NCBI RefSeq assembly: GCF_001645105.1
Contig: NZ_LKEG01000034.1
Coordinates: forward strand, 260,278-324,277
Length of the DNA stretch: 64,000 bases
Direction: 5' to 3'
Origin: Pseudomonas marginalis
GTDB taxonomy: Bacteria; Pseudomonadota; Gammaproteobacteria; Pseudomonadales; Pseudomonadaceae
Position 1 is the stretch's first letter; each line of letters starts with the position of its first letter. Below are positions 55,934 through 64,000 of the stretch, one piece after another. Under the pieces are notes generated by a model. It was not told where the DNA came from. It worked only from the letters and a program-made list of their open reading frames with translations, and did not search any database. A program made the position numbers and the translations under genes.

Positions 55934-57007
55934 ATGCGTCCTGCCCGTGCCCTGATCGACCTCCAAGCCCTGCGTCACAACTACCAACTGGCCCGTGAAG
56001 TCACGGGGGCCAAGGCCCTTGCCGTGGTCAAGGCCGACGCCTATGGCCACGGTGCCGTGCGCGTGGCCCAGGCGTTGGAAGCCGACGCCGATGGGTTTGC
56101 CGTGGCGTGCATCGAAGAGGCTTTGGAGCTGCGCGCCGCCGGGATTCGTGCGCCGGTGCTGCTGCTGGAAGGTTTTTTCGAGGCCGACGAGCTGCCGCTG
56201 ATCCTCGAGCACGATTTGTGGTGCGTGGTGCATTCGCTGTGGCAACTGGAAGCGATTGAGCAGGCGAAGTTGCGTGCGCCGCTGACCGTCTGGCTCAAGC
56301 TGGATTCGGGCATGCACCGTGTCGGCCTGCACCCCAAGGATTTCCACGAGGCGTACCAGCGCCTGTTGGCCAGCGGAAAAGTGGCCAAGATCGTGTTGAT
56401 GAGCCACTTCGCCCGCGCCGATGAGCTCGATTGCGTCAGCAGCGATGAACAAGTCGCGGTGTTTGAGGCGGCGCGCCAGGGCCTTTCGGCCGAGGTCAGC
56501 TTGCGCAATTCGCCGTCGGTGCTGGGCTGGCCGAGTGTGTCCAGCGACTGGGTGCGCCCGGGCATCATGCTTTACGGCGCCACGCCGTTTGGCGAAGACC
56601 ACGCCCTCGCCGCGCGTTTGCAGCCGGTGATGACCCTGGAATCCAAGGTTATCTGCGTGCGCGAACTGCCGGCCGGTGAGCCGGTGGGTTATGGCGCCAA
56701 GTTCATCACGCCAAAACCGATGCGCATCGGTGTGGTCGCCATGGGCTATGCCGACGGCTACCCGCGTCACGCCCCCACCGGCACGCCGGTACTGGTCGCC
56801 GGGCAGCGCAGCCAACTATTGGGCCGTGTCTCCATGGACATGCTGTGCGTCGACCTGACGGACGTGCCTCAGGCCGGCCTCGGTGCCACGGTGGAGTTGT
56901 GGGGCAAAAACATCCTCGCCAGTGATATCGCCACCGCCGCCGAGACCATTCCCTACCAGATTTTCTGCAACCTGCGCCGCGTGCCAAGGCTCTATTCCGG
57001 CGCTTGA
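55934..57007 (+). CDS. dadX: DadX, catabolic alanine racemase
   Basis: The 357-residue PLP enzyme has the PLP lysine at position 33 in [23 protein letters not shown], and the C-terminal [15 protein letters not shown] plus [12 protein letters not shown], which carry the second-domain active-site groups. It interconverts L- and D-alanine so that DadA can oxidise it. It follows dadA and the Rid gene (80-base gap) in the standard dad operon. Confidence 0.95.
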   Translation: MRPARALIDLQALRHNYQLAREVTGAKALAVVKADAYGHGAVRVAQALEADADGFAVACIEEALELRAAGIRAPVLLLEGFFEADELPLILEHDLWCVVHSLWQLEAIEQAKLRAPLTVWLKLDSGMHRVGLHPKDFHEAYQRLLASGKVAKIVLMSHFARADELDCVSSDEQVAVFEAARQGLSAEVSLRNSPSVLGWPSVSSDWVRPGIMLYGATPFGEDHALAARLQPVMTLESKVICVRELPAGEPVGYGAKFITPKPMRIGVVAMGYADGYPRHAPTGTPVLVAGQRSQLLGRVSMDMLCVDLTDVPQAGLGATVELWGKNILASDIATAAETIPYQIFCNLRRVPRLYSGA

Positions 57008-57123
57008 TCGCCAGGTACGAACCCAACCGCCTGGGATTTAGGCCCAAGTGTTGTAAATACTGAACGCTGTCGCCATGATAACGCTCAATTACAACAAAGC
57101 CTGAATCCTAGGAGGCTCCTGCA

Positions 57124-57672
57124 TTGGACGTCGGCGAACGACTGCAATCCATCCGTAAACTGAAGGGTCTTTCCCAGCGCGAGCTCGCCAAGCGCGCGGG
57201 TGTCACCAACAGCACCATTTCGATGATCGAAAAAAACAGCGTCAGCCCCTCGATCAGCTCCTTGCGCAAGGTGCTGGGCGGCATCCCAATGTCGATGGTC
57301 GAGTTCTTTTCCGAGGAGATCCTCCAGGAAATACCGACGCAGATCGTCTATAAAGCCAATGAGCTCATCGATATCTCTGACGGCGCCGTCACCATGAAAC
57401 TGGTAGGCCGCGCGCACCCCAGCCGGGCGATTGCATTTCTCAACGAGATCTACCCACCGGGCGCCGACACGGGCGAAGAAATGCTCACCCACGAAGGCGA
57501 AGAAACCGGGATTTTGGTGGAAGGTCGCTTGGAGTTGGTGGTCGGTCTTGAAACTTTTGTGCTCGAAGCCGGCGATAGCTACTACTTTGAAAGCACCAAG
57601 CCGCATCGTTTTCGTAACCCGTTCGATGTGCCGGCGCGACTAATCAGCGCAGCCACGCCCGCGAACTTTTAA
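57124..57672 (+). CDS. pauR: PauR-type regulator of polyamine catabolism (XRE + cupin)
   Basis: The 182-residue protein has an XRE helix-turn-helix at about 5-60 (LSQRELAKRAGVTNSTISMIEKN) and a C-terminal cupin at about 100-180 (LTHEGEETGILVEGRLELVVG, AGDSYYFESTKPHRF). This is the PuuR/PauR layout, where the cupin senses putrescine-like ligands. The start is TTG with AGGAGG exactly 8 bases upstream, which fixes it; no ATG suits. Its position beside dadX and cycB is that of P. aeruginosa pauR, a repressor of the glutamylpolyamine pathway. Confidence 0.88.
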   Translation: MDVGERLQSIRKLKGLSQRELAKRAGVTNSTISMIEKNSVSPSISSLRKVLGGIPMSMVEFFSEEILQEIPTQIVYKANELIDISDGAVTMKLVGRAHPSRAIAFLNEIYPPGADTGEEMLTHEGEETGILVEGRLELVVGLETFVLEAGDSYYFESTKPHRFRNPFDVPARLISAATPANF

Positions 57673-57842
57673 GAATAGAGGCGCCCTGCCAGCGTTGCAG
57701 AGGTTCCCGCAGCTGTAATCCGCGAGGCTGAATCTCCCTTTATTTAATAGGGTTGTTTCGGCCAGGCGGGCTAACCGTTATACTTTCGCCGCCTGCGAAA
57801 CCGTGGCCGCAGGCGTGAATAGCCACCATTGAGGGTGAACGC

Positions 57843-58268
57843 GTGAACCTAATTATGAAAATGCTGGCTGCACCAGCAACCGTACTGGCCCTATGGGCTG
57901 TCAGCGCTCAAGCTGCGACCAACGACGACATTGCCAAGCGCCTGGAGCCTGTGGGTCAGGTTTGCGTCCAGGGCCAGGAATGCAAGGGCATGGAAGTGGC
58001 GGTAGCCGCCGGCGGCGGCGCGGCGAAGACGCCGGATGAGATCATCGCCAAGCACTGCAACGCTTGCCACGGTACGGGCCTGTTGGGCGCGCCGAAAATC
58101 GGCGATACCGCCGCCTGGAAAGAGCGCGCCGACCATCAAGGCGGCCTGGATGGGATCCTGGCCAAGGCGATCACGGGCATCAATGCCATGCCGCCAAAAG
58201 GCACGTGCTCTGATTGCTCGGATGATGACCTGAAAGGTGCGATCGAGAAGATGTCGGGTTTGAAATAA
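57843..58268 (+). CDS. cycB: Small c-type cytochrome (c5 family)
   Basis: The 141-residue protein has a signal peptide (MLAAPATVLALWAVSAQA) and a haem motif in AKHCNACHGTG. GAPKIGDTAAWKERADHQGG carries the usual c5 surface loop, and a methionine ligand is in INAMPPKGTC. The CSDC pair after it is a cytochrome c5 disulfide. It is a periplasmic electron carrier. The start is GTG; an ATG four codons later (57855) also precedes the signal sequence. It is next to pauR, as in P. aeruginosa. Confidence 0.88.
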   Translation: MNLIMKMLAAPATVLALWAVSAQAATNDDIAKRLEPVGQVCVQGQECKGMEVAVAAGGGAAKTPDEIIAKHCNACHGTGLLGAPKIGDTAAWKERADHQGGLDGILAKAITGINAMPPKGTCSDCSDDDLKGAIEKMSGLK

Positions 58269-58281
58269 ACCAATCTTCGCC

Positions 58282-58308
58282 AAAAAGCCGCTTACGGGCG
58301 GCTTTTTT
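58282..58308 (+). terminator. Terminator after cytochrome gene
   Basis: AAAAAGCCGC, a short TTACG loop, then GGCGGCTTTTTT. It lies about 14 bases after the cytochrome stop. Confidence 0.88.
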
Positions 58309-58401
58309 GTGGCCGCGATTTGTGTTTCAACACTGTTCTTTGCAGCAAAGACCCTGCAAGCTCGGTCCAACCCCTAATCATGGAATGTTCAGGAGGGTCG
58401 G

Positions 58402-60324
58402 ATGGTGCAGTTGTGTTCAATCGAGCAAGCAGTTGACGACGTACTGGAACGGTTGCCGGCGCATATCCACATGGGCATGCCGCTTGGGCTGGGCAAGCCG
58501 AACCTGTTCGCCAACGCGCTGTACCGGCGCATCGCCAAATTGCCGGAGCGGTCGCTGACGATCTACACCGCCTTGAGCCTGGGCCGGCCAACGCTGGGCG
58601 ATGGCTTGCAGAAACGCTTTCTCGAACCTTTTATCGAGCGGGTGTTTGGCGATTACCCCGAGCTGGATTTCCTCGCCGACCTGCACAAAGACACGCTTCC
58701 AAAAAATATCCACGTACAGCAGTTCTTCATGCAGCCTGGCAGCCTGCTCCACAGCGAGTCGGCGCAGCAGGACTACGTCAGCAGCAACTACAGCCACGCC
58801 GCCCGCGACATCAACGCAGCCGGCTTGAACCTGGTGGCGCAATTGGTTGCCAGCAGCGCCGAGCATCCTGATCGCCTGAGCCTGAGCTGCAACCCGGATA
58901 TCACCCTCGACCTGCTGCCCATGATCGCCAAGCGCCGTGAGGCCGGTGAAACCGTGCTGATCGTCGGCCAGGTCCACAGCGATTTGCCCTACATGCCAGG
59001 GGATGCCGAGTTGGGCATGGACGCCTTCGACTACCTGCTCGATGAAAAAGACAGCACCACGCTGTTCTCGACGCCGAATATGCCGGTGGGTTTCCAGGAC
59101 CACTTTATCGGCCTGCATGCCAGCACCCTGGTGCGCGATGGCGGCACCTTGCAGATCGGCATCGGCTCCATGGGGGATGCGCTGACGGCCGCGCTGTTGG
59201 CGCGCCAGGCCGACAACGAAGCCTATCGATTGCTGCTGACCGACCTCGATGTGTACCAGTGGGCACCGTTGATCAGCCGAGAAGGCGGCGTCGACCCCTT
59301 CGCCCGTGGCCTCTACGGTTGCAGCGAAATGTTCGTCAACGGCCTGTTGGTGCTGGCGGACGCGGGGATTATCCGCCGCAAGGTCTACCCGGATGTGGCA
59401 ACGCAGGAACAGGCTAACGCCGGCACGCTCGACGACGCCGCACAGCCCGACGGCATCTCCATCCACGGCGGATTCTTCCTGGGCCCGAGAAGTTTTTACC
59501 AGCGCCTGCAGGAAATGACCCACGCCAAGCGTCTTGAATTCAACATGACCCGCATCAGCTACATCAACGAGCTGTACGGCCAGGAAGCACTCAAGCGCCT
59601 GCAACGCCTGGACGCACGGTTTATCAACAGCGCGATCATCGTCACCTTGCTCGGTGCCGGCGTTGCCGATCAACTGGAGGACGGTCGCGTACTCAGCGGC
59701 GTGGGCGGGCAGTACAACTTTGTTGCCCAAGGCCATGCGCTGGAAGGCGCGCGGTCGATCCTGATTTTGCGCAGTTGGCGCGAGTCGGCGGGGGAGGTCA
59801 GTTCCAACATCGTGTGGGACTACGGGCACTGCACGATTCCTCGACACCTGCGGGACATTGTCATCACCGAGTACGGCATTGCCGATCTGCGGGGTCAGAC
59901 GGATGCCAAGGTGATCGAGGCGTTGCTCAATATCACCGACTCACGGTTCCAGGACGATTTGATCGAGCAGGCGCAAAAGGCCGGCAAGCTGCCCAAGGGT
60001 TTCCAGCTGGATCCGCGCTTCGCCGATAACACGCCGGAGCGGCTTCAGGCCATTCAAGCGCGCCATCGTCGGCTGTTTCCGGAGTATCCGCTGGGCAGCG
60101 ACTTTACGGATGAGGAGCGCGATTTGCTGCGGGCGCTGAACTGGCTCAAGAGCAAGTTCAAGCTCACGGAGATTCTGGAATTGGGCAAGGCGGCGTTGGA
60201 TGCGCCGGAGCCGGAGGCGTTTCCTGAGCATTTGAAGCGGATGCGGTTGGATAACCCGGAAGGTTTGAAAGAAGATTTATATCAGCGGCTGCTGCTCGCC
60301 GGCCTCCAGGCCACCGCATACTAA
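58402..60324 (+). CDS. Acetyl-CoA hydrolase/transferase family protein, large form
   Basis: This is a 640-residue protein. The N-terminal half contains LPAHIHMGMPLGLGKPN, and the middle GGTLQIGIGSMGDALTAALL (the GxGxxxxA CoA-transferase loop). The C-terminal part has GVGGQYNFVAQGHALEG, then the catalytic-glutamate motif ITEYGIADLRGQTDAK, which is diagnostic of the family. Typical members are about 430-510 residues, so this one has an enlarged N-terminus and C-terminal tail. The acyl-CoA used is unknown. GGAGG lies 8 bases before the ATG. It stands alone between a terminator and a REPIN. Confidence 0.85.
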   Translation: MVQLCSIEQAVDDVLERLPAHIHMGMPLGLGKPNLFANALYRRIAKLPERSLTIYTALSLGRPTLGDGLQKRFLEPFIERVFGDYPELDFLADLHKDTLPKNIHVQQFFMQPGSLLHSESAQQDYVSSNYSHAARDINAAGLNLVAQLVASSAEHPDRLSLSCNPDITLDLLPMIAKRREAGETVLIVGQVHSDLPYMPGDAELGMDAFDYLLDEKDSTTLFSTPNMPVGFQDHFIGLHASTLVRDGGTLQIGIGSMGDALTAALLARQADNEAYRLLLTDLDVYQWAPLISREGGVDPFARGLYGCSEMFVNGLLVLADAGIIRRKVYPDVATQEQANAGTLDDAAQPDGISIHGGFFLGPRSFYQRLQEMTHAKRLEFNMTRISYINELYGQEALKRLQRLDARFINSAIIVTLLGAGVADQLEDGRVLSGVGGQYNFVAQGHALEGARSILILRSWRESAGEVSSNIVWDYGHCTIPRHLRDIVITEYGIADLRGQTDAKVIEALLNITDSRFQDDLIEQAQKAGKLPKGFQLDPRFADNTPERLQAIQARHRRLFPEYPLGSDFTDEERDLLRALNWLKSKFKLTEILELGKAALDAPEPEAFPEHLKRMRLDNPEGLKEDLYQRLLLAGLQATAY

Positions 60325-60340
60325 AAACCAACACAAAACC

Positions 60341-60435
60341 AAATGTGGGAGGGGGCTTGCTCCCGATAGCAGTGGGTCAGCCAACCCATTGGGTGACTGA
60401 TACACCGCGATCGGGGGCAAGCCCCCTCCCACACT
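60341..60435. repeat. REPIN, copy 4 (mixed subtype)
   Basis: The left unit AAATGTGGGAGGGGGCTTGC is followed by TCCCGAT, while the right unit is ATCGGGGGCAAGCCCCCTCC. One half is thus the TCCC subtype of copy 3 and the other the CCCC subtype of copies 1 and 2. It lies between the acyl-CoA gene and xpt. Confidence 0.9.
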
Positions 60436-60473
60436 TTTAACCGTGCCCACACAAGATAGGCGTGGGGCTGCGA

Positions 60474-61058
<585 letters not shown>

Positions 61059-61104
61059 CTAATGGCGCGGTGTGCGCCGAAAGTAGATTAAAAAGTAGTC
61101 GATT

Positions 61105-63114
61105 CTAGCGCTTTAACATCGCGCGTATGTCCGCCAAGGCGGTGTTGCCGCGAACGGCCTTCACCTCGGTGGGGGTGTCGTCATTGCCTTCCCAGGCCAG
61201 ATCGTCCGGTGGTAGCTCGTCCAGGAACCGGCTGGGGGCACAATCGATGATTTCGCCGTATTGCTTGCGCTTGGCGGCGAAGGTGAAGGCCAGTGTCTGG
61301 CGCGCGCGGGTGATGCCCACGTAGGCCAGGCGACGTTCTTCTTCGATGGTGTCGGCTTCGATGCTGGAGCGGTGCGGGAGGATTTCCTCTTCCATGCCCA
61401 TGATGAACACGTAGGGAAATTCGAGGCCCTTGGATGCATGCAAGGTCATCATCTGCACACCTTCGGCGCCGTCTTCTTCTTCCTGCTGGCGCTCGAGCAT
61501 GTCGCGCAGCACCAGTTTGCCGATGGCGTCTTCGACGGTCATCTCGCCGTCTTCGTCTTTTTCCAGGGTGTTCTTCAAGGCTTCGATCAGGAACCAGACG
61601 TTGCCCATGCGGTAGTCCGCGGCCTTGTCGCTGGAGCTGTTGGTGCGCAGCCAGTTTTCGTAGTCGATGTCCATGACCATGCTGCGCAGGGCGCTGATCG
61701 GGTCTTCGCCAGCGCACTGCTCACGCACCTTGTCCATGAAGCGCTTGAAGCGCGACAGGCGATCGGTGAAGCGCGTGTCCAGGTGTTCGCCCAGGCCGAT
61801 TTCGTCGGTGGCGGCATACATCGAGATCTTGCGTTCAGTGGCGTAGTTACCGAGCTTTTCCAGGGTGGTGGAGCCGATTTCGCGGCGCGGCACGTTGATC
61901 ACGCGCAGGAAGGCGTTGTCGTCGTCCGGGTTCACGATCAAGCGGAAGTAGGCCATCAGGTCCTTGACTTCCTGGCGTCCGAAAAAGCTATTGCCGCCTG
62001 ACAGGCGATACGGCACCTGGTGGTGCTGCAATTTCAGCTCGATCAGCTTGGCCTGGTAGTTGCCGCGGTACAGGATCGCGAAATCGCTGTAGGGCCGGTC
62101 GGTGCGCAAGTGCAGGCTGAGGATTTCCACGGCCACGCGCTCAGCTTCGGCGTCTTCGTTGCGGCAGCGGATCACGCGAATCTCGTCGCCATGGCCCATC
62201 TCGCTCCACAGCTGTTTCTCAAATTCGTGTGGATTGTTGGAGATCAGCACGTTGGCGCAGCGCAGGATGCGGCTGGTGGAGCGGTAGTTCTGCTCCAGCA
62301 TCACCACTTTCAAGGACGGGTAGTCGTCCTTGAGCAGCATCAGGTTTTCCGGGCGGGCGCCGCGCCAGGCGTAGATCGACTGGTCATCGTCGCCTACCAC
62401 GGTGAACTGGTTGCGCTTGCCGATCAGCATTTTCACCAGCAGGTATTGGCTGGCGTTGGTGTCCTGGTATTCGTCCACCAGCAGGTAGCGCACCTTGTTC
62501 TGCCACTTTTCGAGGATGTCGGCGTGTTCCTCGAACAGCTTCACCGGCAGCAGGATCAGGTCGTCGAAGTCCACCGCGTTGAACGCCTTGAGCGTGCGCT
62601 GGTAGTGGGTGTAGACGATGGCGGCGGTCTGCTCCTTGGGGTTGCGTGCGTTTTCCAGGGCCTGGGCGGGCAGGATCAGGTCGTTTTTCCAGGCGCCGAT
62701 CATGTTCTTGATCTCATCCACGCCGTCGTCGCCTGCGTATTCCTTTTGCATGATGTCGGTCATCAGCGACTTCACGTCGGTCTCGTCGAAGATCGAGAAG
62801 CCCGGCTTGTAGCCCAGCCGCGCATGCTCCTTGCGGATGATGTTCAGGCCCAGGTTGTGGAACGTGCACACGGTGAGGCCCCGGCCTTCGCCACCCTTGA
62901 GCAGGGTGCCGACGCGCTCTTTCATTTCCCGCGCTGCCTTGTTGGTAAAGGTCATGGCGACGATGTACTGGGCGCGGATGCCGCACTGCTGGATCAGGTG
63001 CGCGATCTTGCGGGTGATCACACTGGTTTTGCCGGAGCCTGCACCGGCGAGCACCAATAGAGGGCCGCCGACGTAGTTCACGGCTTCTTGCTGCCGGGGA
63101 TTGAGTCGGGACAT
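61105..63114 (-). CDS. rep: ATP-dependent DNA helicase Rep
   Basis: The 669-residue SF1 helicase has a Walker A at about 20-30 (VLAGAGSGKTSVI), FTNKAAREMKERV, the DEYQDT Walker B, QNYRSTSRIL, ASKGLEFPYVFIMG and YVGITRARQTL. It starts MSRLNPRQQEAVNYVGG, the Rep-type form of the UvrD family. E. coli Rep is 673 residues. It moves along DNA in front of replication forks to clear proteins. Confidence 0.96.
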   Translation of the reverse strand: MSRLNPRQQEAVNYVGGPLLVLAGAGSGKTSVITRKIAHLIQQCGIRAQYIVAMTFTNKAAREMKERVGTLLKGGEGRGLTVCTFHNLGLNIIRKEHARLGYKPGFSIFDETDVKSLMTDIMQKEYAGDDGVDEIKNMIGAWKNDLILPAQALENARNPKEQTAAIVYTHYQRTLKAFNAVDFDDLILLPVKLFEEHADILEKWQNKVRYLLVDEYQDTNASQYLLVKMLIGKRNQFTVVGDDDQSIYAWRGARPENLMLLKDDYPSLKVVMLEQNYRSTSRILRCANVLISNNPHEFEKQLWSEMGHGDEIRVIRCRNEDAEAERVAVEILSLHLRTDRPYSDFAILYRGNYQAKLIELKLQHHQVPYRLSGGNSFFGRQEVKDLMAYFRLIVNPDDDNAFLRVINVPRREIGSTTLEKLGNYATERKISMYAATDEIGLGEHLDTRFTDRLSRFKRFMDKVREQCAGEDPISALRSMVMDIDYENWLRTNSSSDKAADYRMGNVWFLIEALKNTLEKDEDGEMTVEDAIGKLVLRDMLERQQEEEDGAEGVQMMTLHASKGLEFPYVFIMGMEEEILPHRSSIEADTIEEERRLAYVGITRARQTLAFTFAAKRKQYGEIIDCAPSRFLDELPPDDLAWEGNDDTPTEVKAVRGNTALADIRAMLKR

Positions 63115-63370
63115 ACGGAATTCAGGGAGTCGTTATTCAAAAGGGCGGGCATTTTAACAGGCTGGCAGGATTCTGCCCTGTCAGAACGACAGTGTGACGT
63201 ACCACTCGATCTAAATTTGCCGGTTTTGTTACTTTGCCGCAGGATGTGCGGGTTGTTAGAGACTAATGTTTACAGTTCGCGTGTTTGATGACCCCTATCA
63301 TTGGTGATTGTCGGGCCGCACGTCATAATGCCCGTCGCCAACGAAATCTTGCAGAGTCTAGGGAGCTAGC
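63115..63370. promoter_or_regulatory. Divergent region between rep and GGDEF gene
   Basis: The 256 bases between the divergent starts are AT-richer at 63195-63300, which probably holds the promoters. No small gene or clear motif was recognised. Confidence 0.4.
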
Positions 63371-64000
63371 TTGTCTACGCCTGTCGAACCCTTGCGTTTG
63401 CTGCTGCTGGCCGATGAGCCCGCGTGGGCAGCGTTATTGCGCGAGTGCCTGGCGCCGATGGGCGATGGGGCTGTGCTGATCAGCGCGCCAAACTGGGAGT
63501 CCGTGAGCCGTCTATTCGATGACGACCACAGCGCCGTGTTGTTAACCACGCCCAGCCTGCAACCCGGCCCCGGCCGTTGCAGCCTGCCGTGTGTGTTGCT
63601 GCTGGAGCAGGAACCGCTGGTGTCGCCCCTGGGTGTCAGCGATTGGCTGGTCCGCGATGTATTGGACGCCGATACGTTGCGCCGCTGCCTGCGCCACGTC
63701 CGTGAGCGTGGTTTGCTGGAAAACACGCTGCAACGCCTGGCCGAACAGGACCCGCTCACCGGTATCGCCAACCGCCAGGGCTTTCAGACCCTGCTGGCTG
63801 CGCGGCTCGCCGAGAATGACGGGCGCGGCCTGGCGCTGGGCCACTTGGACCTCGATAACTTCCGCCATGCCAACGACGCCCTCGGCCACCAGGCCGGCGA
63901 CCGGCTGATCCTGCAAGTGGTCTCGCGGCTCAAGAGCCAGCTGGAGGCCGGGGACCAACTGGCACGCCTGGGCAGCGATGAATTCGCCCTGTTGATCGAC
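63371..64000 (+). CDS. GGDEF-domain protein, N-terminal part (ProE-like), cut by window end
   Basis: The 210 visible residues begin MSTPVEPLRLLLLADEPAWA at a TTG (GGGAG 5 bases upstream). Residues 1-120 look like a receiver-like domain without a clear phospho-acceptor Asp pattern. A GGDEF domain begins at about 125 (EQDPLTGIANRQGFQ) with LDLDNFRHANDALGHQAGD. The catalytic motif is GSDEF rather than GGDEF, and the inhibitory-site arginine is missing (EAGD instead of RxxD). In P. aeruginosa the gene beside rep encodes ProE, a GGDEF-EAL phosphodiesterase, so an EAL domain is expected beyond the window. This is inference. Confidence 0.75.
   Translation, partial: MSTPVEPLRLLLLADEPAWAALLRECLAPMGDGAVLISAPNWESVSRLFDDDHSAVLLTTPSLQPGPGRCSLPCVLLLEQEPLVSPLGVSDWLVRDVLDADTLRRCLRHVRERGLLENTLQRLAEQDPLTGIANRQGFQTLLAARLAENDGRGLALGHLDLDNFRHANDALGHQAGDRLILQVVSRLKSQLEAGDQLARLGSDEFALLID

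Overview
The window is chromosomal DNA of a Pseudomonas, most likely of the P. fluorescens group. It is GC-rich. Almost every gene has an obvious Pseudomonas orthologue, and the order rph-crc-pyrE-argB-algC-dut-coaBC-radC-rpmBG and dadA-rid-dadX-pauR-cycB-xpt-rep is that of the P. aeruginosa core chromosome. Between genes there are several copies of the GTGGGAGGGGGCTTGC/CCCCGA palindrome typical of fluorescent pseudomonads. No tRNA, rRNA, CRISPR array, transposase or prophage gene was seen.

Region 1 (1-20.4 kb) is a type VI secretion locus with the gene order of the P. aeruginosa H1-T6SS. The sheath and cap genes tssA-tssB-tssC run leftwards off the window edge. The rightward arm carries fha1-tssJ-tssK-tssL-tssM-tagF-pppA-ppkA-tagT-tagS-tagR-tagQ. 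Hcp, ClpV and VgrG must lie to the left. The locus encodes the baseplate and membrane complex, a sheath, and the whole threonine-phosphorylation switch: TagQRST sensor, PpkA kinase, PppA phosphatase, Fha target and TagF repressor. Most genes in the rightward arm overlap or abut, so it is probably one long transcript ending at a hairpin just after tagQ.

Region 2 (20.4-34.2 kb) holds a SCP2-like small protein, a YbaK/HDOD fusion protein, oxyR-recG, exbB-exbD-tonB, an SDR-type epimerase, an orphan lipoprotein, rpoZ-spoT-ridA, gmk and yicC. These are housekeeping, oxidative-stress, iron-uptake and stringent-response functions, mostly on the minus strand.

Region 3 (34.3-44.9 kb) is the conserved nucleotide, arginine, polysaccharide and CoA block: rph, a DUF4870 protein, crc, pyrE, argB, algC, dut, coaBC, radC, a peptide-binding protein and rpmB-rpmG.

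Region 4 (44.9-64 kb) is dominated by amine and D-amino-acid catabolism. It has a cupin, a KauB-type aldehyde dehydrogenase, an MFS transporter, a PLD lipoprotein, a MocR regulator, a DUF1127 mini-protein, a PuuB-type FAD oxidase, Lrp, DadA, a second Rid protein, the DadX racemase, PauR and a c5-type cytochrome. It ends with an acetyl-CoA hydrolase/transferase, xpt, rep and the first 210 codons of a GGDEF protein cut by the window end.

I found no convincing wholly new multi-gene system. The points most worth a second look are a candidate sigma-54 promoter in the T6SS divergent region, the GGA-rich fha1 leader, the long structured rpmBG leader, a palindrome over facing -10 boxes between crc and pyrE, the Rid protein embedded in the dad operon, and the visible loss of catalytic residues in Crc and in the GGDEF protein.
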